This document shows positions 27,209-34,927 of a stretch of DNA of 64,000 nt, one piece after another. This DNA comes from DATBLE01 sp963808815 (GTDB lineage Bacteria; Actinomycetota; Thermoleophilia; Gaiellales; Gaiellaceae): the NCBI GenBank assembly GCA_963808815.1, contig CAWEGI010000018.1:1-64000 (forward strand), in the 5' to 3' direction. Both the position numbers and the translations under genes were made by a program. Position 1 is the stretch's first letter. Each line of letters starts with the position of its first letter. A model generated the notes under the pieces. The model did no database searches, had not been told where the DNA came from, and was given only the letters and a program-made list of their open reading frames with translations.

Positions 27209-28041
27209 TCGGGCTCCGGTCCGAGCGCGATCGCGTAGAGCGTCGACTCGTTCACACCGTCGAGACCGAGGAACGTGTCCGTTCGTCGGTCGTAGAACGC
27301 GCCAAGGGGAACCGCGGCCAGGCCGAGAGAGGCCGCAGCGAGGCTGACGTTCTGCGCCACGTGGCCGGCCTCGAGCAGAGCGAAGCGGTAACCACGAAGC
27401 CCGTACTTGAAGCGTGTCCGCCCGAAGATCGCAGCTACGAAGATGACCACGCTGCACGAAGATGCGATCTCGGGATACGTCGACAGCGTGGCCAGTTCGT
27501 CTGCAGCCAGGCTCGGCCGCAGGACTTCGAGCCCGGGCCAGAGCGGATCGAAGTGATAGAGGCCGGGCTCCAGCTCGTCGACCCGCACGACTCCGGCGTA
27601 CAACTCGAGCGGGTAAAGCGCTCCGCCGGATGGGACCGCTCTGAGCGACAGCGCGGGCCGTTCGTCCTCCGGAGGGAGCACCCGGGTGACGCCGTAACCT
27701 GCTTGGAGAAGCGCTGCCAGAACGTCGCCGGCGATCGGCCCGTTGGCGAAGACGCGCCTCGACCGCCGACGCATGATCGCCTCGCCGAGCGGCTGATCGA
27801 GCGACGCAGGTGCCGGAAGCGGGATCCTGGAGCCGCCGTGGCGCTTCACCGCTCGCAACGAGCTGAGCAGCAGCTCGGGGCTCGCCGCCAGCCGCCGGGT
27901 GCCCTCGAGCTGCCTCCCGACCTGGGTCGGCGCCACCTTGGACGCCTCGTGGTACGCCTCCGCCGGGTCGTCGATCTCCGGTGCGCGGCCGTAGACGAAC
28001 TCCAGCCAGCGAGCGGTCTGGCGAGAGCCGACCGGACTCAC
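27205..28041 (-). CDS. SagB-type FMN-dependent azoline dehydrogenase
   Basis: A 278-residue nitroreductase-fold protein of the SagB/ThcOx family. Visible features: the FMN-binding arginine cluster EAIMRRRSRRVF, the substrate strand LRAVPSGGALYPLELY, and TRFKYGLRGYRFALLEAGHVAQN, where the Lys-Tyr pair (KY) corresponds to catalytic residues reported for TOMM dehydrogenases such as BcerB. It would oxidise thiazolines/oxazolines made by the YcaO enzyme to aromatic azoles. GTG 28041 overlaps the YcaO stop (GTGA). The N-terminus (RQTARWLEFVYGRAP) is family-typical. Confidence 0.9.
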   Translation of the reverse strand: MSPVGSRQTARWLEFVYGRAPEIDDPAEAYHEASKVAPTQVGRQLEGTRRLAASPELLLSSLRAVKRHGGSRIPLPAPASLDQPLGEAIMRRRSRRVFANGPIAGDVLAALLQAGYGVTRVLPPEDERPALSLRAVPSGGALYPLELYAGVVRVDELEPGLYHFDPLWPGLEVLRPSLAADELATLSTYPEIASSCSVVIFVAAIFGRTRFKYGLRGYRFALLEAGHVAQNVSLAAASLGLAAVPLGAFYDRRTDTFLGLDGVNESTLYAIALGPEPE

Positions 28042-29384
28042 GGGAATGGGTGGGGGTCGGGGTTCAAGTCGGCCAGTGTCATCGGGCGCTCGACGAGGCC
28101 GGCCTCGTATGCCGCCTCGTACAGCCGGAAGCCGCCGAGGAAGCGCGCTCGCTCGATGACGTCGAGCTGGCAGAGCTCGGGCGCAATCACCCTGACGACG
28201 TGGAAGCCCGCGCTCTGGACGTCCGGACTCGTGACGTCGACCGCGTAGGCGGAGACTCCGTGCGCCGCCAGGCGATCGCACGCGGCGTGGATGCGTTCGA
28301 GGACGTTCGAGCCCTCGAGCGGCCTGACGTCGCGCGTGTCGCGGCGTTCGGGCGAACCGTCGAGGAACGAGGCACGGTCGGCGCGATCGGGGTGCGCATA
28401 GAACATCGTGTGGCCGTCGAAGCCCTCGATCTCGACCGCAGGCCGGTCGACGTTGTCCGGCCGTTCGAGCGCGTGGTCGCGTACCCAGCGCTGTACTGCG
28501 AAGGCCTCTGCCAGCGCCTTCCGCCAGGCGACCACAACGGTGGACGCGCTCGCTGCTCCAACCCCGAGCGCACCGAGGGCGTCGGGGGCGCCGTGCACCA
28601 CACCCAGCACCGTGGGGACTCCGAAGAAGATGCTCAGGTCGACCGCCGAGTAGCGCAGACCCGTCGGTGCGAAGTAGCGGGCGTCGAGGCGAACGAGCTC
28701 GGGATCACGGCTCCAGTCCAGGAGCGGCGGGGACAACCGGCCGTACCAGGCCACCATCACGGCGTCCCGCTCCATCAGCTCCAGGACGCCGGCCAGCACC
28801 GCTTCCTCGAGCGTGGGCGCGCAGGCGAGGCCACTGCTCGTCGGATACGCGACTCGTTCCTCGGCTGCCCATCGTTCCCAGGCCATGAACGCGAGCTGGG
28901 CCGGCAGGTGTGCGGGCTTCCCGCTCGGTAATCGGAAGCCGGGTACCCAGCTGAGGACCGTGTCGCGGCGAAACGGACGAAACGGAAAGGCCGGGTCGGC
29001 GAACTGCGACTCGTGGAAGAGAGCGAACCGGCCGGGATCTACGGCACCGGTCAGTTGGTCGGCCGAGCACTGGACGAGCCGCCCGGAGGACACGAACGAG
29101 GCGGAGTACCGCTCCAGAGCCTCGCCGATCGACGCCGCCTCGGCGGTCTCGCGCAGGAAGTGCTCGCTGCTCGCGTACTCCTCGACCGGACCCCCGACGG
29201 TCGGCCGGCCGTCAGCGACCTCGCACGCGATGCTGATCAGGCGATGCTCGTCCGGCGCGGCGAGCGTCTCGTCGATGCTGCGAACGATGCCGGTGAACGG
29301 CGAGACGAACGTCCGCAACCGTGACAACGCCCGCGCCGACGGCGTTGCCTGGACCGGCTCGAGCTCAACCGGCGAGAGCCGCAT
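28038..29384 (-). CDS. YcaO-domain TOMM cyclodehydratase (ATP-dependent)
   Basis: A 448-residue YcaO protein. Features are an N-terminal region with FVSPFTGIVRSI, the ATP/Mg-binding helix SIGEALERYSASF, the second nucleotide helix LELMERDAVMVAWYG, and the proline-rich C-terminus NPDPHPFP, matching the PxPxP end required for azoline formation in TOMM synthetases. It would convert Cys (and Ser/Thr) of the precursor core to azolines, using ATP to activate the amide. It is a separate polypeptide from the E1-like partner (SagC+SagD split). ATG 29384 overlaps the E1-like gene by 20 nt. Confidence 0.92.
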   Translation of the reverse strand: MRLSPVELEPVQATPSARALSRLRTFVSPFTGIVRSIDETLAAPDEHRLISIACEVADGRPTVGGPVEEYASSEHFLRETAEAASIGEALERYSASFVSSGRLVQCSADQLTGAVDPGRFALFHESQFADPAFPFRPFRRDTVLSWVPGFRLPSGKPAHLPAQLAFMAWERWAAEERVAYPTSSGLACAPTLEEAVLAGVLELMERDAVMVAWYGRLSPPLLDWSRDPELVRLDARYFAPTGLRYSAVDLSIFFGVPTVLGVVHGAPDALGALGVGAASASTVVVAWRKALAEAFAVQRWVRDHALERPDNVDRPAVEIEGFDGHTMFYAHPDRADRASFLDGSPERRDTRDVRPLEGSNVLERIHAACDRLAAHGVSAYAVDVTSPDVQSAGFHVVRVIAPELCQLDVIERARFLGGFRLYEAAYEAGLVERPMTLADLNPDPHPFP

Positions 29385-30321
29385 GCTCCTTGTGCCACGG
29401 GAGCGGTGCTGCAACGTCCGCGAGCCCGGAGCATGCGGGGCAGCGGGGCACTCTGTGGACGTGGTGCATGCTCACGTCGAGTACCTGCCCCAGAGCGACT
29501 GCATAGAAGGCCGACGGAACGTAGTGGTTGCCGAGAACGAGCCAATCCAGCGCCAAGGTCGCCGCGATCCCTGCAAGGAGCGCCTGAACGGCCGGAGCAG
29601 CCGGATACGCGGCGGGTGCCGCCTCGAGCAGCGCGAGTTCGTCGCCTGCGTCGAGGTTGGCAGCGCGTCGAAGCCGAAAGCATTCGAAACAGCAGGTCTC
29701 GTCCGGCATGTAGAGCGGGCCGACCGACGCATAGCGCCCGTCGAACGGCAACACCTGCAACCACGGCTGCCCGATCGCCAAGGCTTGCTCGTTCCAGTCG
29801 CCAAGGGCCGGCAACTGCGCCGGTGCGGGAGCGCAGACGGCGAGATCGTCGTCGGACGAGACCACGTCGCTGCGCCGGACGACGATGCCGCTCTGCCTGA
29901 GGAGGCGGGCGACGTCGACAGCGGCCGCCCCCCGACCGACGACGGCGACCGATTTCGACCCGAGCGAGGCAGCGGCCTCACCGAGAGCGACCTCGCCGGG
30001 ACGGAGCGAGGCGAGAAGCCCGGCGGTAGCAGAGAGCGGCGCCGGCAGGTCGTCCCCGAGTGGCGGGCCTTCGAGCAGGAGGCCGCACTCTTCCAGACGC
30101 TCCAGTGCCGCCTCGATTGCGGGCCGGGCCGGCTCGCCGAGCACCTCGACGATCTCGTCGAGCGTGCGCGTGCCGTCCAGGAGTGGCAGCAGGACCGGCA
30201 CGAGCGTTGCACCGGCCCGACCCGCGAGGCAGACGATCCGCTGCCCGTACTCGAGGACGACCTCGTCGCCGGCGGTCGCGACCCGGTACCAGGGGGCAAG
30301 GTAGGGGAGCGTGGGAATCAA
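29365..30321 (-). CDS. E1-like TOMM leader-peptide-binding protein with RRE
   Basis: A 318-residue partner of the cyclodehydratase, the SagC/ocin-ThiF type. Residues about 1-85 form a winged-helix RiPP recognition element (YRVATAGDEVVLEYGQRIV...TLDEIVEVLG...LERLEECGLL). The rest is a degenerate ThiF/E1 Rossmann fold (SVAVVGRGAAAVDVARLL) with zinc cysteines in ETCCFECF and RCPAC. It should bind the precursor leader and present the core to YcaO. Start is TTG 30321, 39 bp after the precursor stop, with only a modest AAAGG site, so it is probably made at lower level than the peptide. Confidence 0.9.
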   Translation of the reverse strand: MIPTLPYLAPWYRVATAGDEVVLEYGQRIVCLAGRAGATLVPVLLPLLDGTRTLDEIVEVLGEPARPAIEAALERLEECGLLLEGPPLGDDLPAPLSATAGLLASLRPGEVALGEAAASLGSKSVAVVGRGAAAVDVARLLRQSGIVVRRSDVVSSDDDLAVCAPAPAQLPALGDWNEQALAIGQPWLQVLPFDGRYASVGPLYMPDETCCFECFRLRRAANLDAGDELALLEAAPAAYPAAPAVQALLAGIAATLALDWLVLGNHYVPSAFYAVALGQVLDVSMHHVHRVPRCPACSGLADVAAPLPWHKEHAALAG

Positions 30322-30360
30322 TGCCGCTCAGCCTTTTTCAGATCGCCCGGCTCGTTTCCC

Positions 30361-30495
30361 CTAGTGCGAGCAGCAGCAACAGCAGCCGACGCAGGACGAA
30401 CCGCCGTCACCCGCCGTCGACGCGTAGAGCGCGAGACGGTACCCCTTCTCGTGCACAACGAGATCGAGGAGTTCTGCGGTGAGCTTGGTGAACAT
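30361..30495 (-). CDS. TOMM precursor peptide (44 residues, streptolysin-S-like core)
   Basis: A 44-codon gene too short for routine calling. ATG 30495 follows a perfect AAGGAGG with 5-nt spacing, the best ribosome binding site in the operon. The leader (MFTKLTAELLDLVVHEKGYR, then LALYASTAG) is amphipathic and free of Cys; the core is D-GGSSCVGCCCCCSH with six Cys (five in a row, positions 38-42) and three Ser, all candidate azoles. The run of five Cys recalls SagA (streptolysin S). It is first in the operon, directly before the leader-binding protein. The likely cleavage site is at the Gly/Asp junction near residue 29-30; this is inferred. Confidence 0.92.
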   Translation of the reverse strand: MFTKLTAELLDLVVHEKGYRLALYASTAGDGGSSCVGCCCCCSH

Positions 30496-30574
30496 GGCAA
30501 CCTCCTTCTGGTTGTTGTCATCATGGACAACCATACCGAGGAAGCTGCAACCGGTTCGTGACGCGACTGTGACG
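30496..30574 (-). promoter_or_regulatory. TOMM operon leader: Shine-Dalgarno, inverted repeat and direct repeats
   Basis: Upstream of the precursor gene lie a perfect inverted repeat GTTGTC-N6-GACAAC (30514-30531), just before the Shine-Dalgarno (AAGGAGG, 30501-30507), and two GTGACG direct repeats with 11-nt period (30558-30563, 30569-30574), like OmpR-family half-sites. One or both may be operators. No confident -35/-10 pair can be named. Confidence 0.45.
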
Positions 30575-30805
30575 GAACTGCAACGACTACGGTTCTACCG
30601 CGGCCCGCCGGAGTCCGCTATTCGCTGTTTTGGCCGTGTTCTGGTCGACACTGGCCGAGACCGACAAGGCCGGCGGTTCGAAGGCGTGGGCCGAGTCGCG
30701 GGGCTCCCTCGCACGCGCTTTCGCTCGGACCGGCGCCGCTCCGCCACGCGCGCAGCCCATCAGCACCCAGGTTAGGGAACGCCCGCCCCGGGAAGACCGA
30801 GACTC

Positions 30806-31654
30806 GTGCCGCGCTCGATCTGGTCCGGAACGATCTCCTTCGGCCTCGTCTCCATCCCGGTGCGCATGGTCGGCGCGGTGTCCGAGCACGCCCTCCACTT
30901 CAACCTGCTGCACCGCAAGGATTCGTCGCCGATCGGTTACGAGAAGGTCTGCAAGCAAGAGGGCAAACGAGTGCCCGACGACGAGATCGTCAAGGCGTAC
31001 GAGATCAAGAAGGGTGAGTTCGTCGAATTGGACGACGAAGACTTCGAGGCTGCCCGTGCAGAGGGCTACCACACGTTCGACATCTCCGACTTCGTCGAGG
31101 TCGACGAGATCGACCCGATCTACTTCGAGCGGAGCTACTACCTCGTCCCCCAGGACGGAGGAGAGAAGGTCTATACCCTGCTCGTCCGTGCGATGGAGAA
31201 TGCCGGCCTGGCGGCAGTCGGGACCTTCGTGATGCGCGAGCGCGAGCACCTCGGGTCCTTGCGGATCCGGGACGGTGTCATCGTGCTCGAGCGGATGTAT
31301 TTCGCCGACGAGATCCGCCCCACCGACGAGCTCAAGCCCAGCCGGGCGCGCGTGTCCGGGAAGGAGCTGGAGATGGCGACAGCCCTGATCGACCGCTTCA
31401 CGGGCTCGTTCGACCCGTCGAAGTACTCGGACACGTACACGGAAAAGCTGGTCGAAGTGATCAGGCGGAAGCAGAAGGGCGAGACGGTGAAGGTGGAGCG
31501 GCCCGAGACCGCCGAGGAGGAGGCGCCCGACCTGATGGCGTCGCTGCAGGCGAGCATCGAGGCACACGCGGGCACCACGCGGCAGTCGGCCAGGACGTCG
31601 CCGCGTCGTGGTTCGTCTCGTCGCGGCGGGACCCGAGCCCGCTCCGGCCGCTAG
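30806..31654 (+). CDS. ku: Ku family DNA end-binding protein
   Basis: A 282-residue bacterial Ku: SIWSGTISFGLVSIPVRM at the N-terminus, ring-forming core (GYEKVCKQEGKRVPDDEIVKAYE...), and the C-terminal helix region ELEMATALIDRFTGSFDPSKY, followed by a basic Ser/Arg tail (about residues 255-282) that would contact DNA or LigD. It acts in non-homologous end joining. No LigD lies nearby. Start GTG 30806. Divergent from the TOMM operon; a GC hairpin follows. Confidence 0.95.
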   Translation: MPRSIWSGTISFGLVSIPVRMVGAVSEHALHFNLLHRKDSSPIGYEKVCKQEGKRVPDDEIVKAYEIKKGEFVELDDEDFEAARAEGYHTFDISDFVEVDEIDPIYFERSYYLVPQDGGEKVYTLLVRAMENAGLAAVGTFVMREREHLGSLRIRDGVIVLERMYFADEIRPTDELKPSRARVSGKELEMATALIDRFTGSFDPSKYSDTYTEKLVEVIRRKQKGETVKVERPETAEEEAPDLMASLQASIEAHAGTTRQSARTSPRRGSSRRGGTRARSGR

Positions 31655-31663
31655 CCAGAGAAA

Positions 31664-31682
31664 AGCCGCCCGGCGGGCGGCT
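31664..31682 (+). terminator. terminator hairpin after ku
   Basis: An 8-bp perfect stem (AGCCGCCC / GGGCGGCT) with a 3-nt loop begins 10 nt after the ku stop. Confidence 0.7.
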
Positions 31683-32041
31683 GTCAGTGGAACTAAACGG
31701 GCACTCTCGAACCCTTTACAAGCAATAAAGCCCTCTAAAAAGACTAAACGAGCTTCACCGAGCGCTGCGAGAAGGCGACTGGGCGTCCGAGACCGCCTCA
31801 GCCGCAGTGCACATCGAAGTGGCCGCCTCGCTTCGAGCGACTCCACCGTGGTACCTACCAGCTCGCGCAGCACACATCAGAGTCGCACCGCCTGGGACCA
31901 ACAATCCTGGGCGGGGCTTCGTAGTCCCAGCCGCAACCTCCAGCTCACGACCGAACGACCACCTGCGTGCGATCTATTGCCAGCCGGTTCTGTTGGCCAT
32001 CGGAGCTTCAGTGAGCTGGTCCTCGAACGGGAGCTGCGTCA
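31683..32041. other. gene-free region, lower GC
   Basis: About 360 bp between ku and the convergent DUF6510 gene. Around 31690-31760 it is distinctly AT-rich compared with neighbours (CCTTTACAAGCAATAAAG). Nothing else recognisable; no tRNA fold could be drawn. Confidence 0.4.
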
Positions 32042-32299
32042 TCAGGCCTGCGTGTCCAGGGAGGCGATGCCGCGCAGGTCGACGCAGGTCATGCCGCGGA
32101 TCGTCACCAGCACCATGAGCACCTCGCCGCACGCTCGACAGCGCGCGACGCGCCCCGGACCGCGCATGTAGACGACCGCCTCCGCGAGGAACGATTCCGT
32201 GCCGCATGCGTCGCAGACGCACCGTGCTGCGGTGAGCTCGACGCCGAAGACCTCGAGGAGGTCGCCGGCGATCGCGTTGCCGTCGAGCGCGGTGCTCAT
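32042..32299 (-). CDS. DUF6510-type zinc-ribbon protein
   Basis: An 85-residue protein with two CxxC pairs (CVCDAC and CRAC) forming a zinc ribbon; the family accompanies sulfite-oxidase-like operons in actinobacteria. ATG 32299 overlaps the upstream reductase stop (ATGA). Perhaps a metal or redox accessory; function unknown. Confidence 0.8.
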   Translation of the reverse strand: MSTALDGNAIAGDLLEVFGVELTAARCVCDACGTESFLAEAVVYMRGPGRVARCRACGEVLMVLVTIRGMTCVDLRGIASLDTQA

Positions 32300-33021
32300 G
32301 TCGGGCCGAACCTCTCCGTCCTGATGCGGGTTGGATCGTGGCCGAGAGCGACGAGCGCGTCGGACACTCCTTCGACGAATCCTGTCGGACCACAGATGTA
32401 GACAATCGGGCGATCCGACGGCGGCCAGCCGACCTCGGTCAGCAGTTCGGGGCCGACCCGCCCCGTATGGCCCTGCCAGCCCTCCGGTTGCTCACGGGTC
32501 AGCGTGATCGCCGTGTCGAACCCGCCCAGCTCCTCGCGGTAGATGAGGTCTTCCCGTGTGCGCGCCGAGTACAGGAGCCGGGCGGGGACGTCGCTCGCGA
32601 CCGCGCGGTGATGGCGGAGCATCGCCCGCAGCGGAACGACGCCGGAGCCGCCCCCGACGAGAAGGAGCGGGCCCCCGAGCGACTCCTGCCAGACGAAGTA
32701 GCCGCCGATCGGGCCGCGTAGCTCGAGCTCGTCTCCGGGGCGGAGCGTCTCGGTCAGGTACGGCGACACCTCGCCGTCGTCGAGCCGTTCGACGGTGAGC
32801 ACGAGCTGCTCGTCCTCCGGCGCCGACGCGATCGAGTAGCTGCGCTGTGCCTGATAGCCGTCCTCGGCGGTGAGCCGCACGTCCACGTGCTGGCCGGCGA
32901 GGTGATCCGGCCAGTCGGCGGGCTCGAGCACGATGCTCTTCGTGCGCGCGTTCTCCGCGACGAGCTCCACCACCCGTGCGAGCTGCCACGTCAGTCGCCT
33001 GCGTATCGCTGTTCCTTCCAC
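32296..33021 (-). CDS. ferredoxin-reductase-like FAD/NAD(P)H oxidoreductase
   Basis: A 241-residue flavoprotein of the ferredoxin-NADP reductase family. The FAD-binding RxYS motif is QRSYSIASAP, the phosphate loop GPIGGYF, and the NAD(P) region LLLVGGGSGVVPLRAM with the C-terminal VYICGPTGFVEGV. It lacks a 2Fe-2S domain, so it probably passes electrons to a partner. GTG 33021 overlaps the molybdoenzyme stop by about 30 nt; the coupling suggests it is the electron partner of that enzyme. Confidence 0.88.
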   Translation of the reverse strand: MEGTAIRRRLTWQLARVVELVAENARTKSIVLEPADWPDHLAGQHVDVRLTAEDGYQAQRSYSIASAPEDEQLVLTVERLDDGEVSPYLTETLRPGDELELRGPIGGYFVWQESLGGPLLLVGGGSGVVPLRAMLRHHRAVASDVPARLLYSARTREDLIYREELGGFDTAITLTREQPEGWQGHTGRVGPELLTEVGWPPSDRPIVYICGPTGFVEGVSDALVALGHDPTRIRTERFGPT

Positions 33022-33596
33022 GGGTCTCCGTAGTTGTGGTAGCCGTAGCCCTCCCAGAACCCAGGCTGGTCGTCCTGGCGGAGCTCGATCCCGCGCACCC
33101 ACTTCGCGCTCTTCCAGAAGTAGAGGTGCGGGACGAGCAGCCGGGCCGGGCCGCCGTGCTCCGGGTCGAGCGGCTCGTCGTCGAACTCGTACGCGACCCA
33201 CGCCTTGCCGTCGCGGACGTCCTCGAGCGGAAGGTTCGTCGTGTAGCCGCCGTCACTGAACGCGAGGACGTACTCCGCGCTCGTGTCGACGCCGTCGAGC
33301 AGCGTGTCGATCGAGACGCCGGTCCACGACGTGTCGAGCTTCGACCACTTCGTCACGCAATGAATGTCCACCGTAACGCGCTCGTTCCGCAGCGCCGTGA
33401 ACTCCTCCCACGTCCACGACTTCGGCTCGTCGACTTCGCCGCGGACGTCGAAGCTCCACGACTCGATCGGCCGGTGCGGAGTCGGCCCTGCGGAGAGGAC
33501 GGGGAAGTCCTGCGTCACGTACTGGCCCGGCGGAACACGCCCCGCCTCGGCTTCATCGCTGCGCCGGCCCCTGAACCCGCGTGAGATCGGTGACAT
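32991..33596 (-). CDS. sulfite-oxidase-like molybdopterin oxidoreductase
   Basis: A 201-residue molybdopterin-binding protein of the sulfite oxidase/YedY fold. The Mo-ligating Cys is in TVDIHCVTKWSKLDT; GYTTNLPLEDV and LLVPHLYFWKSAKWVRGIEL follow as family motifs. It lacks the Tat signal of periplasmic MsrP, so it is probably cytosolic. It heads a three-gene operon with the reductase and the DUF6510 protein. ATG 33596 overlaps the stop of a 16-codon leader frame (TGATG). Confidence 0.9.
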   Translation of the reverse strand: MSPISRGFRGRRSDEAEAGRVPPGQYVTQDFPVLSAGPTPHRPIESWSFDVRGEVDEPKSWTWEEFTALRNERVTVDIHCVTKWSKLDTSWTGVSIDTLLDGVDTSAEYVLAFSDGGYTTNLPLEDVRDGKAWVAYEFDDEPLDPEHGGPARLLVPHLYFWKSAKWVRGIELRQDDQPGFWEGYGYHNYGDPWKEQRYAGD

Positions 33597-33646
33597 CAGC
33601 CGGCCCCAGCCCCGCCGTGAACGAGAATGATCGTCGGTTTGGACAT
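33596..33646 (-). CDS. 16-codon leader peptide or hydrolase remnant
   Basis: ATG 33646 has a strong GGAGGG ribosome binding site and encodes MSKPTIILVHGGAGAG, then a TGA fused with the next ATG. The peptide resembles the start of an alpha/beta hydrolase (IILVHG). It could be a truncated gene start or a short coupling leader that delivers ribosomes to the molybdoenzyme. Confidence 0.4.
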   Translation of the reverse strand: MSKPTIILVHGGAGAG

Positions 33647-33886
33647 GAGCCCTCCTTTCCTCGTGCCTGCCGGGAAATATGACTCTCCATCGCCATGTAT
33701 GCCGCATTTTCGTCACCCCAAGACGGGTGGCTCTTGCCGATACGGATGGGGCCGTGGCGCAGTTGTCATGGCGATCGCATAGCGCAGAAGCTGGATCGAC
33801 GCCGGCAAACCGCGCTGAGCCAAACCGTGCTTGGGGTGCGTACGTCGAAAGTTGGTTCTCGACATCACCCCTAGAAATCGAAGCAA
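33647..33886. other. intergenic, upstream of the molybdoenzyme operon
   Basis: Contains no gene on either strand that I can support. The promoter of the operon reading leftward should be here; tRNA-Ala follows. Confidence 0.35.
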
Positions 33887-33959
33887 TGGAGCCGACGGGG
33901 CTCGAACCCGTGACCTTTTGGCTGCCAGCCAAACGCTCTCCCAGCTGAGCTACGGCCCC
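33887..33959 (-). tRNA. tRNA-Ala (GGC)
   Basis: A complete cloverleaf: acceptor GGGGCCG/CGGCTCC with the alanine G3:U70 wobble, D-arm GCTC..GAGC, anticodon stem TTTGG/CCAAA with loop CTGGCAG (anticodon GGC), and T-arm ACGGG-TTCGAAC-CCCGT. The 3' CCA is not encoded. Confidence 0.97.
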
Positions 33960-34015
33960 GAACCGAGCAAGTGTAGCGCCGAACTCGTCATCCTCGGCCC
34001 GGTCGAGCCGCCAGT

Positions 34016-34369
34016 CTAGGCCGAGACAGCCTCAACCGAAATGGAAGGCACGTCGCCCCACAGGTCCTCGAGCGCGTAGTACGCGCGCGCATCCGGCGTG
34101 AACACGTGCAGCACCACGTCGAGGTAGTCGGCGACGATCCACTTCGCCTCGCCGACGTCGGTGGTCGCGGGCAGTGTCCGCGACTCGGTCTTCAGGGCCC
34201 TGTGCACCTCGTCGTAGATCGCCCGCGTCTGCCGCGGGTTCTGCCCCGTGCAGATGACGAAATAGTCCGTGTACGTGCACACCGGCGTCATGTCCAGGAT
34301 GACGACGTCCTTGGCCAACTTCTCCTGGGCGACCCCGGCGATGCGACGTGCTTGCTCGAGTGGTGTCAG
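34016..34369 (-). CDS. rsfS: ribosomal silencing factor RsfS
   Basis: A 117-residue protein that blocks ribosome subunit joining under starvation by binding L14. Family motifs are DVVILDMTPVCTYTDYFVICTG, NPRQTRAIYDEV and WIVADYLDVVLHVF. An in-frame TGA lies right before CTG 34369, so the full-length N-terminus (TPLEQARRIAGVAQEKLAKD) can only start at CTG; the first common codon, TTG 34318, would delete part of the fold. GGAGAG lies just upstream of the CTG. It follows nadD by 30 bp. Confidence 0.9.
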   Translation of the reverse strand: MTPLEQARRIAGVAQEKLAKDVVILDMTPVCTYTDYFVICTGQNPRQTRAIYDEVHRALKTESRTLPATTDVGEAKWIVADYLDVVLHVFTPDARAYYALEDLWGDVPSISVEAVSA

Positions 34370-34399
34370 TCAGTCTCTCCGGTTCGTGACCCCGCCAGT

Positions 34400-34927
34400 C
34401 TAGCCGCGGTACAGACGCGCGCCGGCGATCGCGGCTGCGACCGCCGGCGGTACGAGGCCGTCGATCGGCTCCCCGCGGGCGACCCGCGCCCGGATGTCGC
34501 GCGATGACACGGCCACCGGCTCGATCTCGAAGAAGAGGACCCGGTCCGGCAGTGGCGACGGCAACTCGAATCCCGGGCGCGTCGCGACGCCGAGCCGGGC
34601 CAGCGCCAGCACGGCCTCCGGCTCCTTCCAACCGGCGAAGTCGAGATACTCGTCCGCCCCCACCAGGAACACCGGGTCGTCCCACGGTCCGTCGCGCAGC
34701 ATGTCCACCGTCCGGGCGTGGTGGTCGAGCAGCACCTCTCGGCCGGGGAACGCAAGACGCGCGAGCTCGAGCCTCGTCTCCGCGGGCGCGTGGACGTCCT
34801 TGTGTCCCGGGTCGGCGACGACCACGATCACGATTCGCTCCAGGCCGAGCTCGCGCTCCGCCGCGTCGGCGAGCGCGACGTGGCCGACGTGCGGCGGGTC
34901 GAAGGCCCCGCCGAGCAGGCCGATCAA
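34400..34927 (-). CDS. nadD: nicotinate-nucleotide adenylyltransferase
   Basis: A 175-residue nucleotidyltransferase of NAD synthesis (nicotinate mononucleotide to deamido-NAD). N-terminal GGAFDPPHVGH with the HxGH-type motif, and the late SSRDIRARV motif for ATP are both present. ATG 34927 overlaps the obgE stop by 4 nt; operon with obgE upstream and rsfS downstream, the classic order. Confidence 0.95.
   Translation of the reverse strand: MIGLLGGAFDPPHVGHVALADAAERELGLERIVIVVVADPGHKDVHAPAETRLELARLAFPGREVLLDHHARTVDMLRDGPWDDPVFLVGADEYLDFAGWKEPEAVLALARLGVATRPGFELPSPLPDRVLFFEIEPVAVSSRDIRARVARGEPIDGLVPPAVAAAIAGARLYRG

Noticed and set aside
31683..31800. AT-rich words that resemble a tRNA T-arm in reverse
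   Set aside because: No acceptor or anticodon stems can be formed.
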